Below are positions 48,599-59,451 of a stretch of DNA of 64,000 bases, piece by piece. Made by a program: the position numbers and the translations under genes. Position 1 is the stretch's first letter; every line of letters starts with the position of its first letter. This stretch comes from Prochlorococcus sp. AG-355-I20 (GTDB lineage: Bacteria; Cyanobacteriota; Cyanobacteriia; PCC-6307; Cyanobiaceae). The DNA lies in assembly GCA_003280895.1 (NCBI GenBank), contig QCDM01000003.1, positions 78,958-142,957 of the forward strand, written 5' to 3'. Below the pieces are notes generated by a model. That model made no database searches. It worked only from the letters and a program-made list of their open reading frames with translations, and was not told where the DNA came from.

Positions 48599-50119
48599 AT
48601 GCCTATAGAGTCAATTATTGCAAGAAAATCATTAGGCGTACTTATGCATCCAACATGTATTCCGGGAGGGAGAGTATGTGGAACCTTTGGGAAAGGAGCT
48701 AAAGAGTGGATAAAAAAACTTCATAAACATGGAATTGAATACTGGCAATTTTTACCTCTTACACCTACTGACTCAACAGGTTCGCCATATAGTTCCCCAT
48801 CTAGTTTTGCACTAAACCCATGGTTCTTGGATATAGATGATTTAATCGAAAAAGGTTTTATCTACATCTCAGATAAAGAAAATCTAGGTCCAAGAAATCA
48901 GAATGAAGATCATTTTGATTTTAATATTGCGGATGACTTAACAAAAAAATTAGGTCTCCTCCTTTTGCAAGGTTGGAGTTCACAATCTGAAGAAAGAAAA
49001 ATTAATTTTAACAAATGGGTCAGTAGGCATTCTTGGGTAGAAGATTATGCATTATTTGTTGTTATCAGAGAGGAATTTAATATGTTGCCTTGGTGGGAAT
49101 GGCCTCAAGAATATAAAATAAAAAATAAAAAGTTCTTAAAATCTTGGATTGAGAAAAAAAGTGATGAGATACTTATTAAAAAATTAATACAATGGCATCT
49201 TGATGAGCAATGGAGCGTCATTAAAAACTTTGCAAAATCAAGAAGTATTAAGCTGATAGGAGATTTGCCTTTTTATGTTTCTAGAGATAGCGCCGACGTA
49301 TGGAGTAATAAATCATTATTTTCAATTTTTAAAAATGGAGATTTAATCTTTCAAAGTGGTGTTCCACCTGATTATTTTTCATCAACAGGACAATTATGGG
49401 GTACCCCAACTTACTTTTGGTCAAAGCATAAAAGGACTAATTTCAATTGGTGGAGAAAAAGATTTCAAAGACAATTTGAACTTGTGGACATACTAAGATT
49501 TGATCATTTCAGAGGTTTAGCAGGTTACTGGAGAGTTAATGGCATTTCTAAAACGGCAATTATTGGAAAATGGATAAATTCTCCAGGTAAAACACTATTA
49601 AATAAAGTAAAAAAGGATCTAGGGGGTAACTATCTACCTATTATTGCGGAGGATCTGGGAGTGATAACTCCAGATGTAGAGAAATTAAGGAAAAACTTCG
49701 AACTGCCTGGCATGAAAATATTACAATTCGCTTTTGATGGCAATGAAGATAATCCTTATTTACCTAAGAATATTGAAGGAGAAAATTGGGTTGTTTATAC
49801 AGGTACACACGACAACTCAACTACTGTTTCATGGTGGAAAAATTTAGATTATGAATCCAAAGAAAGAATAAAAAATGAGTGTAAATTTTCAGAAAATCCT
49901 TCTTGGGATTTAATAGAAATTGGCATGAAGACAAATGCTAATCTCTTTATCGCTCCACTACAAGATATATTATCTCTAGATGATTCAAGTAGATTAAACA
50001 AACCTGGCACCACGAAAAATAACTGGAAATGGAAGTTAAATCGTCCTTTAGAAGAAATAGAAGATAATATAAAAATGTTTAGTCAGCTAGGGAATAATTT
50101 TGGGAGAACTCTAAAGTAA
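48599..50119 (+). CDS. malQ: 4-alpha-glucanotransferase
   Basis: GH77 amylomaltase that rearranges alpha-1,4-glucans during glycogen turnover. The 506 residues are full length. The motifs YWQFLPLTPTDSTGSPYSS, DLPFYVSRDSADVW, the nucleophile region DILRFDHFRGLAGYW, the acid/base AEDLG and the TGTHDNST loop are all present. It may work with the GH57 enzyme at 31-32.5 kb. Divergent from prs. Confidence 0.96.
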   Translation: MPIESIIARKSLGVLMHPTCIPGGRVCGTFGKGAKEWIKKLHKHGIEYWQFLPLTPTDSTGSPYSSPSSFALNPWFLDIDDLIEKGFIYISDKENLGPRNQNEDHFDFNIADDLTKKLGLLLLQGWSSQSEERKINFNKWVSRHSWVEDYALFVVIREEFNMLPWWEWPQEYKIKNKKFLKSWIEKKSDEILIKKLIQWHLDEQWSVIKNFAKSRSIKLIGDLPFYVSRDSADVWSNKSLFSIFKNGDLIFQSGVPPDYFSSTGQLWGTPTYFWSKHKRTNFNWWRKRFQRQFELVDILRFDHFRGLAGYWRVNGISKTAIIGKWINSPGKTLLNKVKKDLGGNYLPIIAEDLGVITPDVEKLRKNFELPGMKILQFAFDGNEDNPYLPKNIEGENWVVYTGTHDNSTTVSWWKNLDYESKERIKNECKFSENPSWDLIEIGMKTNANLFIAPLQDILSLDDSSRLNKPGTTKNNWKWKLNRPLEEIEDNIKMFSQLGNNFGRTLK

Positions 50120-50132
50120 ATCTTGTTAAAAA

Positions 50133-50627
50133 TTATTTATCAATGATTTGATTTTCAATATTTTGAATCTCAATAACATTTACATTTAAAATAAAATATC
50201 TCTTTAATATAAATATAGTTAGAACTAATATAAAAAAATACAAAAGACTTCCCTGCCATGTATTGATAAGATCGAATTTACTGAAAATAAAATCTTTTCC
50301 CTTTTTCTTTAAAATTGTTTTTTCTTTAACTGCTAAATTTATTAATATATTTTTTTTTAATACTAAGCATTCCTCTAATTTAATTAATATAGATCTTATA
50401 AAAGGATACTTAGGCCTAATATTTTTATTATTGTTTTCAATAGAGTTTATTATTCGTTCAGGAATTTTTGAAATGTAAGATAATTCTTTAATTGTAAGTT
50501 TTTGTTGTATTCTTGCTTCTTTTACTAACCTTGCAATTTCTATATATTGGTCAACCAATCCAGGACTAAAGTCTTTATTTTTTTCAGATTTTTTGTTAAG
50601 TAAAAAGATATTTTTCAAAATATTCAT
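50133..50627 (-). CDS. Membrane-anchored helix-turn-helix protein (RodZ-like, short)
   Basis: A 164-residue protein with an N-terminal helix-turn-helix (about 30-90) in which LVKEARIQQKLTIKELSYISKIPERIINSIEN is the recognisable core. A single membrane helix follows (about 125-145) with a very short outer tail. RodZ proteins share this HTH-TM plan but usually have a large periplasmic domain, which is missing here. Role in cell shape or regulation is inferred from the architecture only. It converges on malQ. Confidence 0.75.
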   Translation of the reverse strand: MNILKNIFLLNKKSEKNKDFSPGLVDQYIEIARLVKEARIQQKLTIKELSYISKIPERIINSIENNNKNIRPKYPFIRSILIKLEECLVLKKNILINLAVKEKTILKKKGKDFIFSKFDLINTWQGSLLYFFILVLTIFILKRYFILNVNVIEIQNIENQIIDK

Positions 50628-50735
50628 TTATTCTTCCAAAATAAAAATCCTTTTAATTCTCATTTTTAAACTATTACATCCAATTTTAATTGAATTAAGA
50701 TCATAAGTAAGTTAATTAGATATAAATATAAAAAA

Positions 50736-52391
50736 CTAAACTGTAGAGATTATATTTTGCACTGCACTTTTTGCAATATTCAGAGGGCTAAAAGTATCTC
50801 TAATTAAAGCTAAGAGTTTTTTCGCATCTGTAAATTCTAATTTTTCATCTTTTATAAGACTTAAAAGAAGATTCTTCCTAACTTCAGATCCTTTTTTACT
50901 GACAAATAATTTCAATCCTGCGTTAGCAACTGGTATTAGATCTGAATTAATATTCTCTGAATCTTTAAATAAAATATTTAACAAACTTTCAACTTTTTCT
51001 AATTGAATTTGACCTTTTTTATCAAAAACGACCTCTAAAAGGATTTCTAAAATCTCTTCAGAATTATCGGTAAGTAGTTTTTTAGCAATATATGGATAAG
51101 CAATTTTTAAAATTTTAAATTCAGGGTCTAGTCTTAGAGCTAAACCTTCTTGACTAACAACTGCTCTTATTATCAATGCAAACCTACTGGGGACTCTGAA
51201 AGGATAAGAATACATAAGTTTTGAGAATTTATCAGTAACATTTTTAAGATTAAAATTACCAACCTCAGCACCTAGAGATCCTCCAAGAACTTCTTTTAAT
51301 GGTTCAACAAGTTTTTGAAGATCTTGTTCTTTGGTTAAAAAACCTAATTTTTGAAAATCCTCTGCCAGAAGATAATATTCTTCGTTTATTATGTGAACAA
51401 TTGCTTTAATAAGAGTTAGTCTATCTGAATTTGTAATAGTATCCATCATTCCGAAATCAACATAGGCTAAATTACCACAATCTGCATTTCCTCCTCTAAG
51501 AGCAAACATATTTCCTGGATGTGGATCTGCATGGAAGTATCCAAATTCAAATAATTGCTGCAGTCCGCTGATAACACATGTTTTTATAAAAGAAGCAGGT
51601 ATTAAGTTATTTTCCTCTAGTAAAGCTCGATCTCTTAACTTAACTCCATCAATCCAAGAGGTTGTAATAATCCTTTCAGATGAAAACTGTTTTTCTAATT
51701 TAGGGATAAAAATATTTGGGTTTCCTTTGAATAAATTTGCAAACTTCAAAGCATTTTCGGCCTCTTTTTGATAGTCAATTTCATCAAAAAGTGCCTTACC
51801 AAATTCATCTATTATTTCTCCAATTCCAACACCTATGTTTAATGGTAAGAGTGGGGATATAAAAGTTCCTAAAAACCTCAATATTACAACATCCCTTCTT
51901 ATGAGAAAGTATAAATTTGGCCTTTGTACTTTAACAGCTAGATAAGAGTTATTTATTTTTGCTTTATAAACTTGACCTAAGCTTGCTGAAGCGATAGGAC
52001 TATCTGGAAACTCTTCAAATAATTCCTTAGCAGGTGATCCAAGTTCCTCTTCAATGATTTTCAAAGCAATTTTATGATCAAATGCTGGAAGATTATCTTG
52101 TAAGTTTGTAAGTTCTGTAAGCCAATCTTGTCTAACAAGATCTGGTCTAGTTGATAGTGCTTGGCCTAATTTGATATAACAAGGCCCTAAATCTGTTATT
52201 ACATCAAAAAGATATTTCGAAAGATTTCTTTGTACATTTTTATTTTTACTGTTACCTTGAAAAAGTATTCTTAAAAAAAGAAAAACAAAAGTTAAAAGGA
52301 TATATAAAACTCTTGGGATAAAAATCCATGGTCTCAAAATCAACCAAAGGAAGTCATCTTTTGCTGAATATTTCGAATAAGTTCTTTTCAT
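50736..52391 (-). CDS. ABC1/AarF (UbiB-family) atypical protein kinase-like protein
   Basis: A 551-residue UbiB-family protein with an N-terminal membrane segment (about 17-45). The family KxGQ motif appears as CYIKLGQALSTRPDLV. The Ala-rich nucleotide loop appears in PIASASLGQVYKAK, and the catalytic-type segment as GYFHADPHPGNMF plus YVDFGMMD. Members support quinone synthesis or lipid metabolism as ATPases and in plants sit on plastoglobules. Cyanobacterial genomes carry several paralogues, so the exact role is uncertain. Upstream gene 52456 is divergent. Confidence 0.9.
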   Translation of the reverse strand: MKRTYSKYSAKDDFLWLILRPWIFIPRVLYILLTFVFLFLRILFQGNSKNKNVQRNLSKYLFDVITDLGPCYIKLGQALSTRPDLVRQDWLTELTNLQDNLPAFDHKIALKIIEEELGSPAKELFEEFPDSPIASASLGQVYKAKINNSYLAVKVQRPNLYFLIRRDVVILRFLGTFISPLLPLNIGVGIGEIIDEFGKALFDEIDYQKEAENALKFANLFKGNPNIFIPKLEKQFSSERIITTSWIDGVKLRDRALLEENNLIPASFIKTCVISGLQQLFEFGYFHADPHPGNMFALRGGNADCGNLAYVDFGMMDTITNSDRLTLIKAIVHIINEEYYLLAEDFQKLGFLTKEQDLQKLVEPLKEVLGGSLGAEVGNFNLKNVTDKFSKLMYSYPFRVPSRFALIIRAVVSQEGLALRLDPEFKILKIAYPYIAKKLLTDNSEEILEILLEVVFDKKGQIQLEKVESLLNILFKDSENINSDLIPVANAGLKLFVSKKGSEVRKNLLLSLIKDEKLEFTDAKKLLALIRDTFSPLNIAKSAVQNIISTV

Positions 52392-52455
52392 TAAAGTTAA
52401 AAAATATCAAAAAAGATTACCATGTAGTCCATTCTATATATGTCAATAATACTTT

Positions 52456-53853
52456 ATGAGCATTTCATCTTTTCTAACTAAAAAGTTTTTAAAGTCTTTA
52501 TTCTTTCCTGCTCATAACAGAGGGGCAGCTTTACCAAAGAAATTAGTGAAGTTATTAAAAAATCCACCTGGATATTGGGATTTACCCGAACTACCAGAAA
52601 TAGGTTCACCACTTTCCCAAAGCGGATTAATTGCTAAATCTCAAAGAGAATTCTCTTACAAATTTGGGGCGAAAGGATGTTTTTTTGGAGTTAATGGAGC
52701 TACAGGATTAATACAATCAGCAGTAATTGCAATGGCAAATCCAGGCGAAACTATCTTGATGCCTAGGAATGTTCATATAAGTGTTATAAAAATCTGTGCG
52801 ATGTTGAATATAAATCCAATATTTTTTGACCTAGAGTTTTCAACTGTAACGGGGCATTACAAACCAATTACAAAATTTTGGTTTGAAAATGTATTTAAAA
52901 AATTAAATAATGATGAGAATAAAATTGCAGGGGTGATTCTTGTAAATCCCTCATATCATGGTTATGCCGGGGATTTAGAGCCTTTAATAGATTATTGTCA
53001 TCAAAAAAATTTACCTGTTTTAGTTGATGAAGCCCATGGTTCATATTTCCTTTTTTGTGAAAACCTTAATTTACCAAAACCGGCCTTATCATCTAACGCT
53101 GATTTAGTCGTTAATTCATTGCATAAGTCGCTCAATGGACTAACTCAAACAGCGGTACTTTGGTACAAAGGGAATCTAATAAATGAAGGTAATTTAATCA
53201 AAAGTATTAATTTGCTGCAAACTACGAGTCCAAGTTCCTTATTACTTTCTTCTTGTGAAGAGTCTATTAGGGACTGGCTTAATAAAAAAAGTTTATCAAA
53301 ATATCAAAAAAGAATTTTAGAGGCAAAAAGTATTTATAAAAAATTAACTCAAAAAAATATTCCTCTCATAGAAACTCAAGACCCTTTAAAAATTGTGGTA
53401 AATACCTCTAAGGCTGGAATTGATGGCTTTACGGCTGATAATTTTTTTTACAGAAATGGCCTTATTGCTGAATTACCCGAAATGATGACTCTCACTTTTT
53501 GCTTAGGATTTGGAAATCAAAAAGATTTTCTTAATTTATTTCAAAAGTTATGGAAAAAATTAATATTAAATACAAAAAAATCAAACAGTTTAGAAGTGCT
53601 CAAATCGCCCTTTAAATTAGTTCAAACACCAGAAATCGAAATTGGAATTGCTTGGAGAAGTGAGACTAGGAGTATACCTTTCTCGCAATCATTAAATAAA
53701 ATATCTGGAGATATTATTTGCCCATATCCTCCAGGGATACCTCTACTAGTTCCTGGAGAAAAAATTGATATAGATAGGTTTAATTGGATAAATAATCAAA
53801 GTTTATGCAACAAAGATCTGGTAAATTTTAATATAAAGGTCTTAGAAACATAG
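52456..53853 (+). CDS. Orn/Lys/Arg decarboxylase family PLP protein
   Basis: A 465-residue fold-type I PLP protein related to basic amino acid decarboxylases. The N-terminal GYWDLPELPEIGSPLSQSGLI segment, the Asp site in PVLVDEAHGSYF and the PLP-binding Lys in VNSLHKSLNGLTQTA are visible. It lacks the N-terminal wing domain of the large inducible decarboxylases, matching the shorter cyanobacterial and Gram-positive type. Substrate (arginine or lysine) not determined. cdsA follows 9 bp downstream. Confidence 0.88.
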   Translation: MSISSFLTKKFLKSLFFPAHNRGAALPKKLVKLLKNPPGYWDLPELPEIGSPLSQSGLIAKSQREFSYKFGAKGCFFGVNGATGLIQSAVIAMANPGETILMPRNVHISVIKICAMLNINPIFFDLEFSTVTGHYKPITKFWFENVFKKLNNDENKIAGVILVNPSYHGYAGDLEPLIDYCHQKNLPVLVDEAHGSYFLFCENLNLPKPALSSNADLVVNSLHKSLNGLTQTAVLWYKGNLINEGNLIKSINLLQTTSPSSLLLSSCEESIRDWLNKKSLSKYQKRILEAKSIYKKLTQKNIPLIETQDPLKIVVNTSKAGIDGFTADNFFYRNGLIAELPEMMTLTFCLGFGNQKDFLNLFQKLWKKLILNTKKSNSLEVLKSPFKLVQTPEIEIGIAWRSETRSIPFSQSLNKISGDIICPYPPGIPLLVPGEKIDIDRFNWINNQSLCNKDLVNFNIKVLET

Positions 53854-53862
53854 CAATTTCAT

Positions 53863-54720
53863 ATGAGATTAAAAAGCGGATTATTTATAGGAATTTTTGG
53901 TTTAATTGTTGTTTTATTAGGGGGATGGTTTTTTACATTGGCAACTGCGTTGCTTACATATTTAGCATTATTAGAATTTTTTAGAATGGCAGAATTTAAA
54001 GGAATAAGACCAGCCACAAAAACCACATTATTTTCTTCCTTTATTATTATAGTTTCTACTTATCTTCAGACCATTGGCGTGCTTGAAGGAGAAATTTCAA
54101 ATTCAATTTTGCCAATCTGTTCAGTTGGGATATGTACTTGGTTACTTTTGCAACCAAAACCTGGGACAATTTCAGATATTGCAGCATCTATTTTTGGATT
54201 ATTCTATTTAGGTTTTTTACCTAGTTACTGGATTAAGTTAAGGGGATTAGATTCAGTAATAATTAGTTCAAATCAGGGTTTTATGTCATTTGAGAACTTA
54301 TCAAATACTACAGGTCTTCATTTAACTTTAACTTCTTGTTTTTTAATTGTAGCTAGTGATATTGGTTCTTATTTCATTGGGAAGTCATTTGGTAAAACAT
54401 CTCTATCTCCAATATCTCCGAGCAAAACTATAGAAGGTTTAATTGGAGGAATATCCTGTTCAATTTTACTAGCAATATTTTTTGCATTTTTAATGAATTG
54501 GGAAAATCCATTAATTGTTGGAATAATTTATGGAATTTCAATTTCTCTTATGGCATTAGTTGGAGATTTAATTGAATCTATGATGAAGAGAGATGCAAAA
54601 ATAAAAGATTCCGGAACTTTTTTACCGGGACATGGAGGGATTCTTGACAGAATTGACAGTTACATCTTTACTCCATCTGTTTTGTATTATATTTTTATAC
54701 TTCTTAAGTATCTAAATTAA
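53863..54720 (+). CDS. cdsA: Phosphatidate cytidylyltransferase
   Basis: Makes CDP-diacylglycerol, the precursor of phosphatidylglycerol. The 285-residue protein has about eight membrane helices. The CDS signature is in SPSKTIEGLIGGISC and the C-terminal motif in KRDAKIKDSGTFLPGHGGILDRIDS. It lies 9 bp after the decarboxylase-type gene on the same strand and converges on the hydrolase gene, 12 bp away. Confidence 0.95.
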   Translation: MRLKSGLFIGIFGLIVVLLGGWFFTLATALLTYLALLEFFRMAEFKGIRPATKTTLFSSFIIIVSTYLQTIGVLEGEISNSILPICSVGICTWLLLQPKPGTISDIAASIFGLFYLGFLPSYWIKLRGLDSVIISSNQGFMSFENLSNTTGLHLTLTSCFLIVASDIGSYFIGKSFGKTSLSPISPSKTIEGLIGGISCSILLAIFFAFLMNWENPLIVGIIYGISISLMALVGDLIESMMKRDAKIKDSGTFLPGHGGILDRIDSYIFTPSVLYYIFILLKYLN

Positions 54721-54732
54721 TTAAGAAATCTT

Positions 54733-55632
54733 TTATTCCAAAAAATAATCTTGGATAATTTTACTAGATAATGATGGAAGATCTATATGCGGAAGATGAC
54801 CACAATTTTGTAATCCTACAAAATTTAATTTTTCAATATTTCCTATTTTTTTAAGCTCTTTTTTTCCAAGAATTCGATCATTTTCTCCACATAATGTTTT
54901 AATTGGTATATTTTGGATATATTTTTGAGTTCCTGCAAACCCACCACTTTTTGCAAATGATGCAAGTGAATTTCTCCATCCTTTACAACCTAAATGAATT
55001 GAAGCAATTTGCTCTTCCATCCTACCAACGCATTCATCTGGGAAAGCAAATGCTTGCCTACAAAGACTCTTTCTGACCTGAGGCAATCCAAGAAATGAGG
55101 CGCCAATTTGGTTAAGAGGAAAAGGGATACTCTTAGGTTCTCCAAACAATCCTGCAGGAGACAAGAGGATAATTTTATCAATAGAATCAGGAATTTCATA
55201 AGCAAGTTTTAATGCTGTTGAGCCTCCCATAGAGGCACCTATAATTTTTAGATTCTTTGTTATTTTTAATGTCTTAAGGAGATCAATTAAATGCGAAATT
55301 ATTTTCGAAGAATTGTATTCATTTGTTGCGCATCTGGGACTAAAGCCAAAACCCAGCAGATCAGGAACTATAACTTGAAAATTTCTTTTTAGTGATTTAT
55401 ATATTCTTCTGAATTCTAAAAAACTACTATCAAATCCATGTAGAAGAAGTATAGGTTGACCTTTTCCTCCCATAACTACTGGGAATTTTAAGGAGTTCCA
55501 ATTTTGGTTGAGTTTTATCCAATTAACATCATTTGCCAAATAAAGACCTAAAGGATCTAATAGTGACAATTTGGCACTTTCGAAAAATTCTGCATTTAAA
55601 TCACTTAATTGTTCAAAATTGTTTTTAGTCAA
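54733..55632 (-). CDS. Alpha/beta hydrolase
   Basis: A 299-residue cytoplasmic alpha/beta hydrolase. The oxyanion strand LLHGFDSSFLEF, the nucleophile elbow GASMGGSTA, the acid in CGENDRILG and the final His in NCGHLPHIDLP complete the triad. The start appears to be TTG at 55632. It is 7 bp downstream of the alcohol-dehydrogenase-type gene, so they may form an operon. Substrate unknown. Confidence 0.9.
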   Translation of the reverse strand: MTKNNFEQLSDLNAEFFESAKLSLLDPLGLYLANDVNWIKLNQNWNSLKFPVVMGGKGQPILLLHGFDSSFLEFRRIYKSLKRNFQVIVPDLLGFGFSPRCATNEYNSSKIISHLIDLLKTLKITKNLKIIGASMGGSTALKLAYEIPDSIDKIILLSPAGLFGEPKSIPFPLNQIGASFLGLPQVRKSLCRQAFAFPDECVGRMEEQIASIHLGCKGWRNSLASFAKSGGFAGTQKYIQNIPIKTLCGENDRILGKKELKKIGNIEKLNFVGLQNCGHLPHIDLPSLSSKIIQDYFLE

Positions 55633-55639
55633 AAAATAT

Positions 55640-56731
55640 TTATGTTTTAATTATTTGTTGTTCAAAATTTGAAATAACCTCTATTATGTCCCGTTTATTA
55701 ATTTCAAAAGGCAAAAAGTGAATCTCAGATTTATCTCGACAAGTAAACTCAGCAATTTTCTCTAAATTATTATTTTCAAAAACATTTATTCCAAGTTGTT
55801 CGATAGTAGTTGGCAAATTCAATTCTTTCATAAGTACAAATAATTGTTTAATTGATTGATCAGCTAATTTATTATTATTTTTCTTTTCTTCTAGTCTTAA
55901 TTGCAATAATAATCCAACCCCAACAATCTCGCCATGTAAGAATTTATTAGGGGTGATTATCTGAGTAATTGCATTATGAATAGCATGTGCTGCTGCAGTC
56001 CTACATTTTTCTCCACCAATACCTCCAACTAATCCTGCTGTAAGTCCACATGCTTCTACTGTATTTTGCCAAGATGAATTATTTTCAAATTGACCCTTAA
56101 ATGCTTTTCCTCCATCTATTAATAGTTGATCTCTTAAAACTCTTGATATCTGAATTGCTTGTTGAACAAGACCGTCATCTATTTTTGAACTTGTTATTGA
56201 GGATTCGTACCATTTTGCCAAGGCATCTGCTATGCCACTTGCAAGTGTTCTTGATGGAGCTGTTTGAATAAATTTATGATCAAAAACTAGTATTTTCGGA
56301 CAAGATTCTAATGCAACATCTTTTATAAATTGACCATCCTTTGTATAAATATTCGATAAGGCTGTCCAACCAGCACATGTAGAAGCGCTAAGTGGAACTG
56401 TAATACAAGGGATATTAAGAGACTCGGCTATATATTTTCCAGAGTCTAGAACTTTGCCACCTCCAGCTGCGATAACACAATCATTATTATTATTTGAAAT
56501 AATATTCTTAACTCTTGAAATATCTTCGTAACAACAATCAAATTGCAAATTAGCAGAATTTACATTAAGTTTTTGATTTTTTAAATCATTAAAGATACTA
56601 TTTCTCAAATTATTCGTTTGAATTCCTCTACCAAGAATTAATGGATTTTTAGTTAATTTAGTAATTTGAGGTAAAGATTTTTCCCAAGCAGAATTTCCCC
56701 TGTATATAGTTTCTGGAGAGATAGACTGCAT
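55640..56731 (-). CDS. Iron-containing alcohol dehydrogenase / glycerol dehydrogenase family protein
   Basis: A 363-residue oxidoreductase of the glycerol/polyol dehydrogenase family. The NAD-binding GGGKVLDSGKYIAE and the substrate segment PLSASTCAGWTALSNIY are typical, and the metal site is formed by Asp in SGIADALAKW and His residues in AIHNAITQI and FLHGEIVG. Metal may be zinc or iron. Substrate not known. It lies 15 bp downstream of the clpC gene and upstream of a hydrolase gene on the same strand. Confidence 0.9.
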   Translation of the reverse strand: MQSISPETIYRGNSAWEKSLPQITKLTKNPLILGRGIQTNNLRNSIFNDLKNQKLNVNSANLQFDCCYEDISRVKNIISNNNNDCVIAAGGGKVLDSGKYIAESLNIPCITVPLSASTCAGWTALSNIYTKDGQFIKDVALESCPKILVFDHKFIQTAPSRTLASGIADALAKWYESSITSSKIDDGLVQQAIQISRVLRDQLLIDGGKAFKGQFENNSSWQNTVEACGLTAGLVGGIGGEKCRTAAAHAIHNAITQIITPNKFLHGEIVGVGLLLQLRLEEKKNNNKLADQSIKQLFVLMKELNLPTTIEQLGINVFENNNLEKIAEFTCRDKSEIHFLPFEINKRDIIEVISNFEQQIIKT

Positions 56732-56746
56732 ATTTACTTTGGATGA

Positions 56747-59272
56747 TTAGAAGTTAGCACCTGCTAGTTCTTGAGAAGATTCTTCAGAAGAAATATTTAT
56801 TGTAACTTTTTTATTATCATCTATATCAACTAAAGCATTATCTCCATCTTTAATTCTCCCAGATAGAACTTCTTCAGCCAAACTATCTTCTAGTAAACGC
56901 ATCACTGCCCTTCTCAAAGGTCTCGCTCCGTATGAAGGATTGTAACCTTCCTCAACAAGCCTTTCTTTGAAAGCATCGGTGACATTTAATTTAATGCCTT
57001 TATCTTGTAGTCGGACAAAAACTTCTTGTAACATTATTTCAGCAATTTCTTTAACTTCATTTTTAGTTAATTGTCTGAACACAATTATTTCATCAAGCCT
57101 ATTTAAAAATTCAGGCCTAAAGTATTGCTTAAGTTCTTCATTAACTAGTGATTTAATCCTGTTATATTGACTATCTTCAACTGAATCACCTGAGAATTCG
57201 AATCCTAGTCCACCACCTCCTTTCTCGATTACTTTTGAACCGATATTAGAGGTCATTATTAACAATGTATTTTTAAAATCTACAGTTCTACCTTTGGAGT
57301 CAGTTAATCTTCCATCTTCAAGTAATTGCAACAATAAGTTGAAAACATCTGGATGCGCCTTTTCAACTTCATCAAATAAAACGACGGTGTAGGGTCGTCT
57401 TCTAACCGCTTCAGTAAGCTGGCCACCTTCATTAAAACCAACATAACCAGGAGGAGAGCCTATAAGTTTACTAACTGTATGCCTTTCCATAAATTCTGAC
57501 ATATCTAATCTGATCATTGCTTCTTCACTACCGAAGAAATATGAAGCTAATGATTTAGTCAATTCAGTTTTACCAACCCCAGTAGGACCAGAGAAGATAA
57601 AACTTGCGATAGGTCTATTAGGATTTTTCAATCCAACTCTCGCTCTTCTTATGGCTCTTGAGACAGCCTTTACAGCTTCATCTTGTCCAATTAGCCTTTG
57701 GTGAAGTGTTTCCTCCATATTAAGAAGCTTGACTGATTCAGTTTCTGTTAATTTTTGAACAGGAACGCCTGTCCATGAAGCAACAATATGAGCTACATCC
57801 TCTTCACTAACAAGGGGACTTTGTAGAAGTTTTGAATCACTTTTCACAGAATTTCGAGCTTCAGATTGATCTCCAGTTGTAGATTCTTTTTTATTGTCCA
57901 ATACCTCTTTAATTTTTGCCGATAATTCCATTTCTTTTTCACGTAATTGACCAGCTTGATCAAAATTTTGGTCTCTTACAGATTCTTCCTTCTGTTTTTG
58001 GACTTGTCTTAATTCTCTATCTATTTGTTTGGCTTCAGGCGGAAGTTTAGAGTTTATTAAACGTACTCTACTTCCAGCCTCGTCGATGAGGTCAATAGCT
58101 TTATCAGGTAAAAATCTGTCAGATATATAACGATCCCCTAAATGAGCGGCAGCCTCAAGTGCATCATCAGTAATTTTTAGACGATGATGTTGTTCGTAAC
58201 GCTCTCTAAGACCTTTTAAAATTTCGATTGTATCTTCTATAGAAGGCTCCCCTACCATTACAGGCTGGAATCTTCTTTCTAGAGCAGCATCTCTTTCAAT
58301 ATGTTTTCTATATTCATCTAAAGTTGTTGCTCCAATACATTGAAGTTCACCTCTAGCTAATGCTGGCTTGAGTATATTTGCTGCATCTATGGCTCCTTCA
58401 GCAGCTCCAGCACCAATTAAAGTATGCACTTCATCTATGACAAGAATAACGTTACCTGCTGATTTAATTTCTTCCATTATTTTTTTTAACCTTTCTTCAA
58501 ATTCACCTCTATATTTCGTTCCTGCTACCAAAAGACCTATATCAAGAGTCAAAACTCTTTTATCTTCAAGTATATCTGGAATATCTCCAGTTTGTATTCT
58601 TTGAGCTAAACCTTCTGCGATAGCTGTTTTACCTACACCTGGCTCGCCAATAAGAACAGGATTATTTTTTGTCCTCCTACCTAGTATTTGAACTACACGA
58701 TCTATTTCTGAATGGCGTCCAACGACTGGATCTAATTTTGATTCACTTGCTAATTTTGTTAAATTTGTTCCAAATTCATCAAGCGTAGCAGTTTTTAAGT
58801 TACCTTTGGTTGTATTAGCACCTGTGCCAACTTCGGCAGTTTCACCTAACATCCTTATAACTTGAGTTCTAACTTTTGTAAGGTCAATATTAAGATTCTC
58901 AAGAACTCTTGCGGCCACGCCTTCACCTTCTCTTATTAAACCTAACAATAAATGTTCTGTACCTATGTAATTATGGCCAAGTTGACGAGCCTCTTCTAAA
59001 GATAGTTCTAAAACTCTTTTAGCTCTGGGAGTAAAAGGTATTTCGACCGCTACAAACCCTGAACCTCTCCCTATTATCTTTTCCACCTCTATCCTTGAAT
59101 CTTTTAAATTAACTCCTAGTGATTTAAGTACTTTTGCTGCTACCCCAGTTCCTTCTCCAATTAACCCCAAAAGAATTTGTTCAGTTCCAACAAAATTATG
59201 ACCAAGTCTTCTAGCTTCCTCTTGAGCAAGCATGATGACCTTTATAGCCTTTTCTGTAAATCTCTCAAACAT
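56747..59272 (-). CDS. clpC: ATP-dependent Clp protease ATP-binding subunit ClpC
   Basis: Hsp100 unfoldase that feeds substrates to ClpP-type proteases. The 841 residues show two N-terminal Clp repeats (1-145), AAA1 with Walker [14 protein letters not shown], a middle region with a UVR-like segment ([14 protein letters not shown]), and AAA2 with [13 protein letters not shown] and the Walker [13 protein letters not shown]. The UVR segment marks it as ClpC rather than ClpA. The 179 bp between it and rimI hold no gene. Confidence 0.97.
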   Translation of the reverse strand: MFERFTEKAIKVIMLAQEEARRLGHNFVGTEQILLGLIGEGTGVAAKVLKSLGVNLKDSRIEVEKIIGRGSGFVAVEIPFTPRAKRVLELSLEEARQLGHNYIGTEHLLLGLIREGEGVAARVLENLNIDLTKVRTQVIRMLGETAEVGTGANTTKGNLKTATLDEFGTNLTKLASESKLDPVVGRHSEIDRVVQILGRRTKNNPVLIGEPGVGKTAIAEGLAQRIQTGDIPDILEDKRVLTLDIGLLVAGTKYRGEFEERLKKIMEEIKSAGNVILVIDEVHTLIGAGAAEGAIDAANILKPALARGELQCIGATTLDEYRKHIERDAALERRFQPVMVGEPSIEDTIEILKGLRERYEQHHRLKITDDALEAAAHLGDRYISDRFLPDKAIDLIDEAGSRVRLINSKLPPEAKQIDRELRQVQKQKEESVRDQNFDQAGQLREKEMELSAKIKEVLDNKKESTTGDQSEARNSVKSDSKLLQSPLVSEEDVAHIVASWTGVPVQKLTETESVKLLNMEETLHQRLIGQDEAVKAVSRAIRRARVGLKNPNRPIASFIFSGPTGVGKTELTKSLASYFFGSEEAMIRLDMSEFMERHTVSKLIGSPPGYVGFNEGGQLTEAVRRRPYTVVLFDEVEKAHPDVFNLLLQLLEDGRLTDSKGRTVDFKNTLLIMTSNIGSKVIEKGGGGLGFEFSGDSVEDSQYNRIKSLVNEELKQYFRPEFLNRLDEIIVFRQLTKNEVKEIAEIMLQEVFVRLQDKGIKLNVTDAFKERLVEEGYNPSYGARPLRRAVMRLLEDSLAEEVLSGRIKDGDNALVDIDDNKKVTINISSEESSQELAGANF

Positions 59273-59451
59273 TAGAAGATTAAATTCCTACTAATAACCT
59301 ACCAGTAATATGTCAATTTTGTGTTCAGAATGAGCTTTTGTGAATACCCAAAAGTATAATTTATCAAACTAAATTGAACTTTTTTAGTGATATAGCAAGA
59401 AATTATAGTAATTTCAAGGATTCTGGTTATCCGAACAATTAAATTTTTACA

